This document shows, one piece after another, positions 6,214 to 12,848 of a DNA stretch of 31,404 bases (position 1 is its first letter; the number at the start of each line of letters is the position of its first letter). Source of the stretch: Candidatus Omnitrophota bacterium. Its GTDB lineage: Bacteria; Ratteibacteria; UBA8468; B48-G9; JAFGKM01. The translations under genes were made by a program, and so were the position numbers. The notes beneath the pieces were generated by a model. That model was not told the DNA's origin, ran no database searches, and saw nothing but the letters and a program-made list of their open reading frames with translations. The stretch spans positions 1-31,404 of the forward strand of contig JAMWCA010000002.1 of the NCBI GenBank assembly GCA_023819545.1, written 5' to 3'.

Positions 6214-7356
6214 ATGGTTGACCATAAAAAATTTTTAAAAAAATGTTTTAAACTTGCAGAAAAAGGGAAAGGTCTTGTAAGTCCAAATCCACTTGTTGGA
6301 GCAGTTATTGCAAAAGGAGAAAGGATAATAGCAGAAGGGTATCATAAATGTTTTGGACTTGCCCATGCAGAGATAGAAGCATTAAATAAAGCAAAAGATA
6401 AAGCAAAAGGTGCAACTCTATATGTAAATCTTGAACCATGTTGTCATTGGGGAAAAACTCCTCCATGCACAGAAAGTATAATTAAATCTGGTATAAAAGA
6501 AGTCATTGCTTGTATTATAGACCCAAATCCTTTTGTTAATGGAAATGGTTTTAAAATACTTGAAGAAAATGGAATAAGAGTAAGGTATGGTTATTTAGAA
6601 CAAGAAGCAGAGGAATTTAATAGGTTTTATATTACAAATATAACAGAAAAAAGACCATATATTATATTAAAATGGGCACAAACATTAGATGGAAAAATTG
6701 CAACATATACTGGTTTGTCTAAATGGATTACAGGAGAAGAAACAAGAAATTATTTAAAGAAAAAAAGGTTTGAAGTTGACGGAATTATAGTTGGGGTAAA
6801 TACAGTTTTAAAAGATAATCCTTTTCTTGACTATATTTTAGATCAATTTCAGGCGAAAAAAGATATTCTTGATAAAAAAAGATATTATAAAATAATACTT
6901 GATCCTGAAGGGAAAACACCAATTGAAGGCAATATATGGAAAAATCAAAAAGCAAAAGTATTAATAGTTTTTGATGAGAAAATTCCAGATGAAAAGATTG
7001 AAAAATATCAAACAAAACCAAATTTTGAATATGTTAAATTACCAACTCAAAACAATAAATTTGAAATTAAAAAACTACTTGAAAAACTATTAATTGAAAA
7101 AAACATAGGAATAGTTATAGTTGAGGGTGGAAAATTTACTTTAACACAATTCTTTGAAAATGAAATTTTTGATGAAATATGGGTATTTGTAGGAAATAAA
7201 ATACTTGGCGGAGAAAATTCTTTATCTGTTTTTGGTGGTAGAGATAAAGAAAAAATAGAAGAGGCAATTGAAATTGAAAAAATTAATATAGAAAAAATTA
7301 GTGATGATATTTTAATAAAGGGGAGGATTAAAAAAAATGTTTACAGGAATTATTGA
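6214..7356 (+). CDS. ribD: Bifunctional riboflavin biosynthesis deaminase/reductase
   Basis: RibD deaminates the pyrimidine ring of the product of GTP cyclohydrolase II and then reduces the ribosyl side chain, giving the precursor used with dihydroxybutanone phosphate to make lumazine. The 380-residue protein has the cytidine-deaminase-like domain first: H51-A-E53 and EPCCHWGKTPPC (74-85) supply the zinc ligands H51, C76, C85 and the catalytic Glu. SPNPLVGAVI (23-32) is also diagnostic. The reductase domain starts near residue 147 with RPYIILKWAQTLDGKIA and includes WITGEETR and IVEGG. It overlaps ribE by 20 bases. ribBA and ribH are not in the window. Confidence 0.95.
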   Translation: MVDHKKFLKKCFKLAEKGKGLVSPNPLVGAVIAKGERIIAEGYHKCFGLAHAEIEALNKAKDKAKGATLYVNLEPCCHWGKTPPCTESIIKSGIKEVIACIIDPNPFVNGNGFKILEENGIRVRYGYLEQEAEEFNRFYITNITEKRPYIILKWAQTLDGKIATYTGLSKWITGEETRNYLKKKRFEVDGIIVGVNTVLKDNPFLDYILDQFQAKKDILDKKRYYKIILDPEGKTPIEGNIWKNQKAKVLIVFDEKIPDEKIEKYQTKPNFEYVKLPTQNNKFEIKKLLEKLLIEKNIGIVIVEGGKFTLTQFFENEIFDEIWVFVGNKILGGENSLSVFGGRDKEKIEEAIEIEKINIEKISDDILIKGRIKKNVYRNY

Positions 7357-7912
7357 AGAAGTAGGTAAAATTAAGGGTAAGAGAAATAAAGGCGAAGGAC
7401 TTGAGATTTTAATAGAAGGAGAAAAAATTTTTGATGACTTAAAAGTTGGAGATAGTATTTCTGTAAATGGTGTATGTTTGACTGTTGAAAAGATTGAGAA
7501 TAAAAAATTTTCTATATCCATTAGTCCTCAAACAAAAAAACAAACAAATCTTGGAGAAATTAAAATAGGAGAATATGTAAATCTTGAAAGAGCATTGAAA
7601 ATTGGAGATAGAATTGGAGGTCATTTTTTGACAGGACATATTGATTTTAAAACAAAGATAAAAACATTAACAAAACAAGGGGAATTTTTTTTAATGAAAT
7701 TAGAAGTCCTTGAAGAATATAGAAAATATTTAGTAAAAAGAGGGTCTATTGGAGTTGATGGTATTTCTTTAACAATTGCAGAAATTGAAAATAATAATGT
7801 TTTAATCTATTTAATACCTTATACAATTGAAAACACGAATTTAAAATATAGGAAAACTGGTGATTTTGTTAATATTGAAATAGATATCTTTGCCAGGTAT
7901 CTTGTAAAATAA
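7337..7912 (+). CDS. ribE: Riboflavin synthase, alpha subunit
   Basis: Converts two molecules of 6,7-dimethyl-8-ribityllumazine into riboflavin and the pyrimidine precursor; the active enzyme is a trimer. The 191-residue protein begins with the hallmark MFTGIIEEVG and contains two internally repeated lumazine-binding barrels. The first has DSISVNGVCLTV (about 37-48) and ends with GGHFLTGHID. The second has GSIGVDGISLTIAEI and a matching NIEIDIFARYL end. AGGGGAGG lies upstream within ribD. It is slightly shorter than many homologues (about 200-220 residues) but both domains are complete. It is the last gene of this plus-strand run. Some genomes call this gene ribC. Confidence 0.95.
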   Translation: MFTGIIEEVGKIKGKRNKGEGLEILIEGEKIFDDLKVGDSISVNGVCLTVEKIENKKFSISISPQTKKQTNLGEIKIGEYVNLERALKIGDRIGGHFLTGHIDFKTKIKTLTKQGEFFLMKLEVLEEYRKYLVKRGSIGVDGISLTIAEIENNNVLIYLIPYTIENTNLKYRKTGDFVNIEIDIFARYLVK

Positions 7913-7935
7913 TCCAATTCCTCTTTTCCACCTTT

Positions 7936-7952
7936 CACCTCGTAGGTGTTAT
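7936..7952. terminator. Weak hairpin between convergent ribE and queF
   Basis: CACCT (7936-7940) and AGGTG (7944-7948) form a 5-bp stem with a 3-base loop, followed by TTATTT on the plus strand. It is the only terminator-like structure in the 40-base gap between convergent genes and is weak. Confidence 0.25.
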
Positions 7953-8327
7953 TTAAGGGTATTTTGCTTCAATAATTGATTTTATCCCGCCTCTTGGATT
8001 AAATTCACCTTTTACTTTTATCCATTTTGGTTTTATTGCTTTGACTATATCTTGTAGAATTTTGTTAACTGCATTCTCATAAAAAATTCCAATATTTCTG
8101 TAGGACTGAATATAAATTTTCAATGATTTTAATTCAATAACACATTTGTCTGGTTCATATTCAATTGTTATTGTTCCAAAATCTGGTTGACCTGTTTTAG
8201 GACATAAAGAAGTATATTCAGGAATTATTATTGTTATTGTATAGGAAGTGAATTGATTTTCAAAACATTCAATTTTTGGCAGTTCTACATCTAAACCTGC
8301 TTTTGCAAACTCTTTATAATTTTCCAT
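7953..8327 (-). CDS. queF: NADPH-dependent 7-cyano-7-deazaguanine (preQ0) reductase
   Basis: QueF reduces the nitrile of preQ0 to the amine preQ1 in queuosine biosynthesis. The 124-residue protein is the short, single-domain (YkvM-like) form. YTSLCPKTGQPDFGTI holds the nucleophilic Cys42 and Asp49. ELKSLKIYIQSYRN (65-78) is the family's ESKSLKLY...RN motif. IFYENAVNKI holds the substrate-binding Glu84; the residue before it is Tyr, where the Bacillus enzyme has His, a variant I recall as common in other short QueF proteins. FNPRGGI is the conserved end block. The ATG follows the stop of acylphosphatase with no gap, so it depends on upstream translation and transcription. Confidence 0.95.
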   Translation of the reverse strand: MENYKEFAKAGLDVELPKIECFENQFTSYTITIIIPEYTSLCPKTGQPDFGTITIEYEPDKCVIELKSLKIYIQSYRNIGIFYENAVNKILQDIVKAIKPKWIKVKGEFNPRGGIKSIIEAKYP

Positions 8328-8600
8328 TTAAAATCTTATTTCAAAATTTTTAAATTCGCCAGTATATTCTTCTTCAAATTTTTCTATCTTCCTTATGTTT
8401 TCTCCAAGATATCCCTCTTTTAACTCCTGTAAAAATCTTTCTAATCTTTCTTCATCTCCTTCAACCACAATCTCAACTCTTCCATCAAATAAATTTTTAA
8501 CCCATCCATTAACACCAGTTTTTTTCCCAATTCTTTGAGCATACCATCTAAATCCAACACCTTGAACAATACCTTCAATATATAAATGGTATCTCTTCAT
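8328..8600 (-). CDS. acyP: Acylphosphatase
   Basis: A small cytosolic enzyme that hydrolyses the carboxyl-phosphate bond of acylphosphates. The 90-residue length is standard. The N-terminal IEGIVQGVGFRWYAQRIG (about residues 8-25) includes the phosphate-binding loop and catalytic Arg (R18). GVNGWVKNLFDGRVEIVVEG (29-48) includes the catalytic Asn (N36). There is no Shine-Dalgarno: the bases before ATG are the U-run of the groL terminator (TTTTTTATTTTGAT). Expression therefore probably comes from read-through or a promoter overlapping the hairpin. The stop abuts queF. Confidence 0.95.
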   Translation of the reverse strand: MKRYHLYIEGIVQGVGFRWYAQRIGKKTGVNGWVKNLFDGRVEIVVEGDEERLERFLQELKEGYLGENIRKIEKFEEEYTGEFKNFEIRF

Positions 8601-8603
8601 ATC

Positions 8604-8638
8604 AAAATAAAAAAGCCCGCCATATTTTATGGCGGGCT
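8604..8638 (-). terminator. Rho-independent terminator downstream of groL
   Basis: On the minus strand AGCCCGCCATA (8638-8628) pairs with TATGGCGGGCT (8624-8614) across a 3-base loop, an 11-bp stem, followed by a U-run of the form UUUUUUAUUUU. It lies 9 bases after the groL stop and ends only 4 bases before the acylphosphatase start. The stem core and U-run closely repeat those of the riboswitch terminator at 1882-1914. Confidence 0.88.
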
Positions 8639-8647
8639 ATCATCTTA

Positions 8648-10273
8648 TCAATATTCAGGGTAAGGAGGTGGACCTGCTGGTGTTTTCTCTTTTTTCTCTG
8701 GTATTTCTGTAATTAAAGATTCTGTTGTTAGAAGTAAAGCAGCCATACTTGCAGCATTTTCAAGAGCACTCCTTACAACTTTTGTTGGGTCAATAATTCC
8801 TGCCTTGACAAGGTCTTCAAATTGATCCTTTTCAGCATTAAATCCAAAGTTAGGATTATCGTTTTCTCTTACTTTCTGGACAACAACTGCTCCGTCAAGC
8901 CCTGAGTTTTCAGCAATCTGTCTCAATGGGGATTCAAGTGCTTTTTTAACTATCATTGCACCAGTTTTTTCATCAGGATCATCAAATTCCAATTTGTCTA
9001 TTTCACTCTGACATCTGATTAAAGCAACTCCTCCGCCAGGAACAACTCCTTCTTCTACCGCAGCTCTTGTTGCACTTAAAGCATCTTCAACTCTTGCTTT
9101 TCTTTCTTTCATATCTGTTTCAGTTGGTGCTCCAACATTAATAACTGCCACTCCACCAGCAAGTTTTGCAAGTCGTTCCTGGAGTTTTTCTCTATCATAA
9201 TCAGAAGTTGTTTTTTCTATCTCGCTTTTTATTTGATTAATTCTTCCTTGGATTTTTGATGCAGAACCAGCACCTTCTACAATTGTTGTATTTTCTTTGT
9301 CAACTATAACTCTTTTTGCTCTTCCAAGCATAGAAAGGTCAACATTTTCAAGTTTAAGTCCAAGTTCTTCCATAATTGCCTGACCACCTGTTAAAATCGC
9401 TATATCTTCAAGCATTGCCTTTCTTCTTTCTCCGAATCCAGGTGCTTTTACTGCACAACACTGTAATGTCCCTCTTAATTTATTTACGACTAAAGTTGCA
9501 AGTGCTTCTCCTTCAACTTCTTCTGCAATTATCAATAGTGGTCTACCTGCCTGAGCAATCTTTTCAAGTAATGGAAGGATATCCTTTACTGATGAGATTT
9601 TTTTATCATGAATCAAAATATAAGCATCTTCAAGAACACATTCCATTCTCTCTGGATCAGTAATGAAATAAGGAGAAAGATATCCTCTATCAAACTGCAT
9701 ACCTTCAACAACTTTTAGTTCAGTTTCTGTCCCCTTTGCTTCTTCAACAGTTATAACACCTTCTTTTCCAACTTTATCCATCGCTTCTGCTATAATTTTT
9801 CCTATTTCTGAATCATTTGCTGCTGCTATTGTTGCTACCTGTTGTATTTCATTTTTGTCTTTTACTGTATCACTCATCAATTTTAATTTTGATACAACTG
9901 CTTTTACTGCTTTTTCAATACCCCTTCTTAAATGAACAGGATTTGCTCCAGCTGCAACATTTTTAAATCCTTCTTTAGCAATTGTAACAGCAAGCAAAGA
10001 TGCTGTTGTCGTTCCATCTCCAGCAACATCATTTGTTTTTGATGCAACTTCTCTTAAAAGTTGTGCTCCAAGATTTAAATAAGGATCTTCAAGTTCAATC
10101 TCTTTTGCGATTGTTACACCATCATTTATAACTGTGGGAGAACCAAATTTTTTCTCTAAAACTGCACATCTTCCTTTTGGTCCAAGAGTAGGTTTTAAAG
10201 TAGATGCCATTATTTCCATTCCTTCAAGAATTTTTCTCCTTGCTTCTTCACCAAGAATAATCTGTTTTGCCAT
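8648..10273 (-). CDS. groL: Chaperonin GroEL (Hsp60)
   Basis: The 60-kDa chaperonin subunit that forms the double-ring folding chamber with GroES. The 541-residue protein is complete. TLKPTLGPKG (25-34), NDGVTIAKEIELEDPYLNLGAQ and DVAGDGTTTA (82-91, with the ATPase Asp) are the N-terminal equatorial signatures. LLIIAEEVEGEALATLVVNKLRG lies in the apical domain, and AAVEEGVVPGGGVAL in the C-terminal equatorial half. The C-terminal tail is TPAGPPPYPEY and lacks the usual Gly-Gly-Met repeats. AAGGAGGTGA lies before the ATG. It is 14 bases from groS with the same leader sequence, so the two form one operon. Confidence 0.98.
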   Translation of the reverse strand: MAKQIILGEEARRKILEGMEIMASTLKPTLGPKGRCAVLEKKFGSPTVINDGVTIAKEIELEDPYLNLGAQLLREVASKTNDVAGDGTTTASLLAVTIAKEGFKNVAAGANPVHLRRGIEKAVKAVVSKLKLMSDTVKDKNEIQQVATIAAANDSEIGKIIAEAMDKVGKEGVITVEEAKGTETELKVVEGMQFDRGYLSPYFITDPERMECVLEDAYILIHDKKISSVKDILPLLEKIAQAGRPLLIIAEEVEGEALATLVVNKLRGTLQCCAVKAPGFGERRKAMLEDIAILTGGQAIMEELGLKLENVDLSMLGRAKRVIVDKENTTIVEGAGSASKIQGRINQIKSEIEKTTSDYDREKLQERLAKLAGGVAVINVGAPTETDMKERKARVEDALSATRAAVEEGVVPGGGVALIRCQSEIDKLEFDDPDEKTGAMIVKKALESPLRQIAENSGLDGAVVVQKVRENDNPNFGFNAEKDQFEDLVKAGIIDPTKVVRSALENAASMAALLLTTESLITEIPEKKEKTPAGPPPYPEY

Positions 10274-10287
10274 ATTTCACCTCCTTT

Positions 10288-10593
10288 TTATTTTTCTTCA
10301 ACAACAGCAAGTATATCATCTTCTCTTAAAATTATATATTGTTTTTCATCTACTGTAACCTCTGTTCCTGAATATTTGCCATATAAAACTTTATCCCCAA
10401 CTTTAACCTCAAGAGGAATTAATTCTCCCTTTTCATTTGTTTTACCTTTCCCAACTGCAACGACCTTTCCTTCCTGTGGCTTTTCCTTTGCAGTGTCAGG
10501 AAGGATTATTCCTCCTTTTGTCTTTTCTTCTGCTTCAAGCGGCTCAACAACAACTCTATCAGCAAGCGGTCTTATTTTAAATTTAGTTGCCAT
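10288..10593 (-). CDS. groS: Co-chaperonin GroES
   Basis: The 101-residue heptameric lid of the GroEL chamber. IRPLADRVVVEPLEAEEKT (7-25) leads into the mobile loop KTKGGIILPDTAKEKPQ, which contacts GroEL. GKVVAVGKG, VGDKVLYGKYSGTEV and YIILREDDILAVVE are the remaining family blocks. The length is slightly above the common 94-97. The ATG is preceded by AAGGAGGTGAAAT, and the same sequence precedes groL. No CIRCE inverted repeat (the HrcA operator) is visible upstream; a consensus promoter is. Confidence 0.98.
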   Translation of the reverse strand: MATKFKIRPLADRVVVEPLEAEEKTKGGIILPDTAKEKPQEGKVVAVGKGKTNEKGELIPLEVKVGDKVLYGKYSGTEVTVDEKQYIILREDDILAVVEEK

Positions 10594-10654
10594 ATTTCAC
10601 CTCCTTTTTATTTTTTAGATAGATGATGTGTTTTATTCTTAATCCTAAATAATT

Positions 10655-10683
10655 ATTATACCCTTTTAAAAATTCAATGTCAA
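10655..10683 (-). promoter_or_regulatory. Consensus promoter of the groS-groL operon
   Basis: On the minus strand TTGACA (10683-10678), a 17-base spacer and TATAAT (10660-10655) match the sigma-70 consensus exactly. The predicted start near 10648 leaves a leader of about 55 bases. No TTAGCACTC-type repeat overlaps it. Confidence 0.88.
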
Positions 10684-10867
10684 GGGATATTCTCTTTTTT
10701 CGGGTTAAGACATAGTATACAGGTAGATAATAAAATATGGTAAAATTACTATAAAATTTTTAGAAGAAAAAAGGGAAAATAGGAAGAGTTTATATGGAAA
10801 AAGATATATTTTAAAAATTTTTCTTTTCAAGATGGATACTATCATCTAACCGACAACCTATGGTAGA
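10684..10867. other. AT-rich divergent intergenic region between groS and tRNA-Gly
   Basis: No gene is visible. ATATGGTAAAATTA at 10735-10748 recurs exactly 150 bases further on (10885-10898), where it forms the -10 part of the tRNA-Gly promoter. The upstream copy has no recognisable -35. CTATCAT (about 10847) and ATGGTAG (about 10860) could form a weak stem. Nothing else stands out. Confidence 0.5.
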
Positions 10868-10896
10868 TTGACAATTTTTTATTAATATGGTAAAAT
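10868..10896 (+). promoter_or_regulatory. Promoter for the tRNA-Gly/tRNA-Thr/tuf transcript
   Basis: TTGACA (10868-10873), a 17-base spacer and TAAAAT (10891-10896). The start would fall near 10903, just before the tRNA-Gly 5' end at 10906. No terminator lies between here and tuf, so this promoter could drive both tRNAs, tuf and rpmG. Confidence 0.85.
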
Positions 10897-10905
10897 TATA
10901 ATAAA

Positions 10906-10977
10906 GCGGGAATAACTCAGCGGTAGAGTGCGACCTTGCCAAGGTCGAAGTCGCGGGTTCGAATCCCGTTTCCCGCT
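10906..10977 (+). tRNA. tRNA-Gly (anticodon GCC)
   Basis: A 72-base cloverleaf: acceptor GCGGGAA with TTCCCGC, D-arm ACTC/GAGT, anticodon stem CGACC/GGTCG with loop TTGCCAA (anticodon GCC at 10938-10940), T-arm GCGGG-TTCGAAT-CCCGT and discriminator T. The 3' CCA is not encoded. Confidence 0.97.
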
Positions 10978-10978
10978 C

Positions 10979-11006
10979 TTGATTTTTCAATTTTTGATGT
11001 TATAAT
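10979..11006 (+). promoter_or_regulatory. Possible second promoter just upstream of tRNA-Thr
   Basis: TTGATT (10979-10984), a 16-base spacer and TATAAT (11001-11006). A start near 11013 would lie 4 bases before tRNA-Thr. The -35 is imperfect, but the position between the two tRNAs fits. Confidence 0.45.
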
Positions 11007-11016
11007 TTTAAAAATT

Positions 11017-11088
11017 GCTGCTGTGGCTCAGGGGTAGAGCACGTCCTTGGTAAGGACGGGGTCATGGGTTCGAATCCCATCAGCAGCT
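11017..11088 (+). tRNA. tRNA-Thr (anticodon GGT)
   Basis: A 72-base cloverleaf: acceptor GCTGCTG with CAGCAGC, D-arm GCTC/GAGC, anticodon stem CGTCC/GGACG with loop TTGGTAA (anticodon GGT at 11049-11051), T-arm ATGGG-TTCGAAT-CCCAT and discriminator T. CCA is not encoded. tRNA-Thr just upstream of tuf is the common bacterial arrangement. Confidence 0.97.
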
Positions 11089-11110
11089 GAAGGTAAATTT
11101 AAGTAAAGAT

Positions 11111-12331
11111 TAAAAAAGGAGGAAGATAATGGCGAAGGAGAAATTTATAAGGACCAAGCCGCATGTGAATGTAGGGACAATAGGGCATGTAGACCATGGG
11201 AAGACGACATTAACGAGTGCGATAACGATGGTATTAGAGAAAGAGAAGAAGGCGAGATTTACTAAATATGAGGAGATAGACAAAGCGCCGGAGGAGAAAG
11301 AGAGGGGATTAACGATAAACATAGCACATATAGAGTATGAGACAGACAAGCGGCATTATGCGCATATAGATTGTCCTGGGCATGCTGACTATATAAAGAA
11401 CATGATAACAGGAGCGGCACAGATGGATGGAGCGATACTTGTAGTGAGTGCGCCGGATGGACCGATGCCTCAGACCAGGGAGCATATATTGTTAGCCAGG
11501 CAAGTAGATGTGCCAGCGATAGTAGTATTTATGAACAAGATGGATATGATAGAGGACAAGGAGTTAGTAGAGTTAGTAGAGTTAGAGGTAAGGGAGTTAT
11601 TAAGCAAGTATGGATTTCCAGGGGAGCAGGTGCCGATAGTGAAGGGTAGTGCATTAAAGGTATTAGAGTGTGGATGTGGAAGGAGGGAGTGTGAGTGGTG
11701 TGGTAGGATATGGGAATTAATGGATAGTATAGATAATTATATACCAGAGCCAGTTAGGGTGATAGACCAGCCATTTTTACTTGCAGTAGAGGATGTATTT
11801 AGTATAACAGGAAGGGGGACAGTAGCGACAGGTAGGATAGAGAGGGGGAAGATAAGAGTAGGGGAGGAGGTAGAGATAATAGGATTAAGTCATGAGATAA
11901 AGAGGAGTGTAGTGACAGGATTAGAGATGTTTAGGAAGGAGTTAGAGGAAGGGGTAGCAGGAGACAATGTAGGTGTTTTATTAAGGGGTATAGAGAAAGA
12001 TGAAGTAGAGAGGGGGATGGTTATAGCGGCTCCTGGGAGTATAACACCACATACAAGGTTTAAGGCGCAGGTATATGTATTAAAGAAAGAGGAAGGAGGG
12101 AGGCACACGCCGTTTTTTACAGGATATAGGCCACAGTTTTACATAAGGACAACAGATGTGACAGGAGAGATAAAGTTACCAGAGGGAGTAGAGATGGTTA
12201 TGCCTGGGGACAACATAGAGATGGAGATAAAGTTAATATATCCAGTAGCATTAGAGAAAGGTCAAAGATTTGCTATAAGAGAAGGAGGTAAAACAGTAGG
12301 TGCTGGTGCTACTACAGAAATAATTGAATAA
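11111..12331 (+). repeat. Long direct repeat, copy 1 (whole tuf gene with its ribosome binding site)
   Basis: This segment and 26040-27260 read as identical over 1221 bases. Identity starts one base before the AAAAAAGGAGG binding site and stops exactly at the last base of the TAA; the flanks are unrelated. The pattern fits ongoing gene conversion between the two tuf copies. The repeats lie in the same orientation, about 13.7 kb apart. Confidence 0.93.
11129..12331 (+). CDS. tuf: Translation elongation factor Tu, copy 1
   Basis: EF-Tu delivers aminoacyl-tRNA to the ribosome as a GTP complex. The 400-residue protein has GHVDHGKTTLT (19-29, P-loop), RGLTINIAHIEY (switch I), DCPGHADY (81-88) and NKMD (136-139). 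RRYPQF-like ligand contacts and the domain II and III barrels follow (GRGTVATGRIERG; FTGYRPQFYIRTTDVTG). After SALKVLE a Cys-rich stretch (C181, C183, C188, C191) could bind a metal; I recall similar stretches in EF-Tu of some other lineages. Codon use is strikingly unlike its neighbours: Ile is ATA in all but one case and Glu mostly GAG, with AGG, GTA and TTA favoured, until the last ~23 codons return to the local style. A strong AAGGAGG precedes the ATG. Confidence 0.98.
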   Translation: MAKEKFIRTKPHVNVGTIGHVDHGKTTLTSAITMVLEKEKKARFTKYEEIDKAPEEKERGLTINIAHIEYETDKRHYAHIDCPGHADYIKNMITGAAQMDGAILVVSAPDGPMPQTREHILLARQVDVPAIVVFMNKMDMIEDKELVELVELEVRELLSKYGFPGEQVPIVKGSALKVLECGCGRRECEWCGRIWELMDSIDNYIPEPVRVIDQPFLLAVEDVFSITGRGTVATGRIERGKIRVGEEVEIIGLSHEIKRSVVTGLEMFRKELEEGVAGDNVGVLLRGIEKDEVERGMVIAAPGSITPHTRFKAQVYVLKKEEGGRHTPFFTGYRPQFYIRTTDVTGEIKLPEGVEMVMPGDNIEMEIKLIYPVALEKGQRFAIREGGKTVGAGATTEIIE

Positions 12332-12339
12332 GGAGTAAG

Positions 12340-12489
12340 ATGAGAGAATTTATATCTTTAATTTGTTCGGAATGTAGAAGCAAAAATTATTTTACAACCA
12401 AAAATAAGAAGATTAAAAAAGATAAATTACAGATTAATAAGTATTGTCCTAAATGTAAAAAACATACTTTGCATACAGAAGGTAAATAA
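12340..12489 (+). CDS. rpmG: Ribosomal protein bL33
   Basis: A 49-residue large-subunit protein near the tRNA exit site. Starting at ATG 12340 the protein reads MREFISLICSECRSKNYFTT and ends with YCPKCKKHTLHTEGK. Two CxxC pairs (C9/C12 and C36/C39) form the zinc ribbon of the zinc-binding (C+) form. GGAG lies 5 bases before the start, directly after the tuf stop. tuf-rpmG-tRNA-Trp-secE is the classic bacterial gene order. Confidence 0.95.
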   Translation: MREFISLICSECRSKNYFTTKNKKIKKDKLQINKYCPKCKKHTLHTEGK

Positions 12490-12501
12490 AAATTTGGTGA
12501 C

Positions 12502-12530
12502 TTGACAAAAATATAAAAAAGTAGTATAAT
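12502..12530 (+). promoter_or_regulatory. Consensus promoter upstream of tRNA-Trp/secE/nusG/rpl/rpoBC
   Basis: TTGACA (12502-12507), exactly 17 bases, then TATAAT (12525-12530), a perfect consensus match. A start near 12537 would lie about 30 bases before tRNA-Trp. It gives the beta operon its own promoter independent of tuf. Confidence 0.9.
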
Positions 12531-12567
12531 ATTTTTTTGTTTAGAAAATCAAGAAATAAAAAATTAT

Positions 12568-12641
12568 AGGCCTGTAGCTCTAATTGGGAGAGCGGCGGAC
12601 TCCAAATCCGTAGGTTGGAGGTTCGAGTCCTCCCAGGCCTG
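12568..12641 (+). tRNA. tRNA-Trp (anticodon CCA)
   Basis: A 74-base cloverleaf: acceptor AGGCCTG with CAGGCCT, D-arm GCTC/GAGC, anticodon stem GCGGA/TCCGT with loop CTCCAAA (anticodon CCA at 12602-12604), T-arm GGAGG-TTCGAGT-CCTCC and discriminator G, as expected for Trp. The 3' CCA is not encoded. Confidence 0.97.
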
Positions 12642-12658
12642 TTTTGACAAAAATATTT

Positions 12659-12844
12659 ATGAAAGGTAAAATAAAAAATTATTTATTTGAAGTTAGGTCA
12701 GAATTAAAAAAAGTCACATGGCCCGAAAAGAGAATATTAGGTATTTCAACTGTTGTTATTGTGATATTTATGGTTGTTATGGCTTTATATTTTGGGATTG
12801 TTGATTTAATTTTTTCAAAAATTATAAGTTTAATAATAAGGTGA
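12659..12844 (+). CDS. secE: Preprotein translocase subunit SecE
   Basis: A 61-residue single-span member of the SecYEG channel. The amphipathic segment YLFEVRSELKKVTWPEKRILGIS (about 7-29) is the conserved cytosolic part, with the signature VTWP. It is followed by one membrane span (VVIVIFMVVMALYFGIVDLIF). An in-frame TTG at 12644 would add five residues. I prefer the ATG at 12659 because its product matches the short SecE family better, although neither start has a clear Shine-Dalgarno. The gene begins 17 bases after tRNA-Trp and ends 4 bases before nusG. Confidence 0.93.
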   Translation: MKGKIKNYLFEVRSELKKVTWPEKRILGISTVVIVIFMVVMALYFGIVDLIFSKIISLIIR

Positions 12845-12848
12845 AAAT

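Noticed and set aside
10594..10780. CIRCE (HrcA operator) upstream of groS
   Set aside because: I looked for the TTAGCACTC-N9-GAGTGCTAA pattern and saw no match; only a plain consensus promoter is present.
11110..11349. 79-codon minus-strand frame opposite tuf, also seen opposite the second copy
   Set aside because: Its repetition only reflects the tuf duplication; the skewed codons of tuf open the reverse frame.
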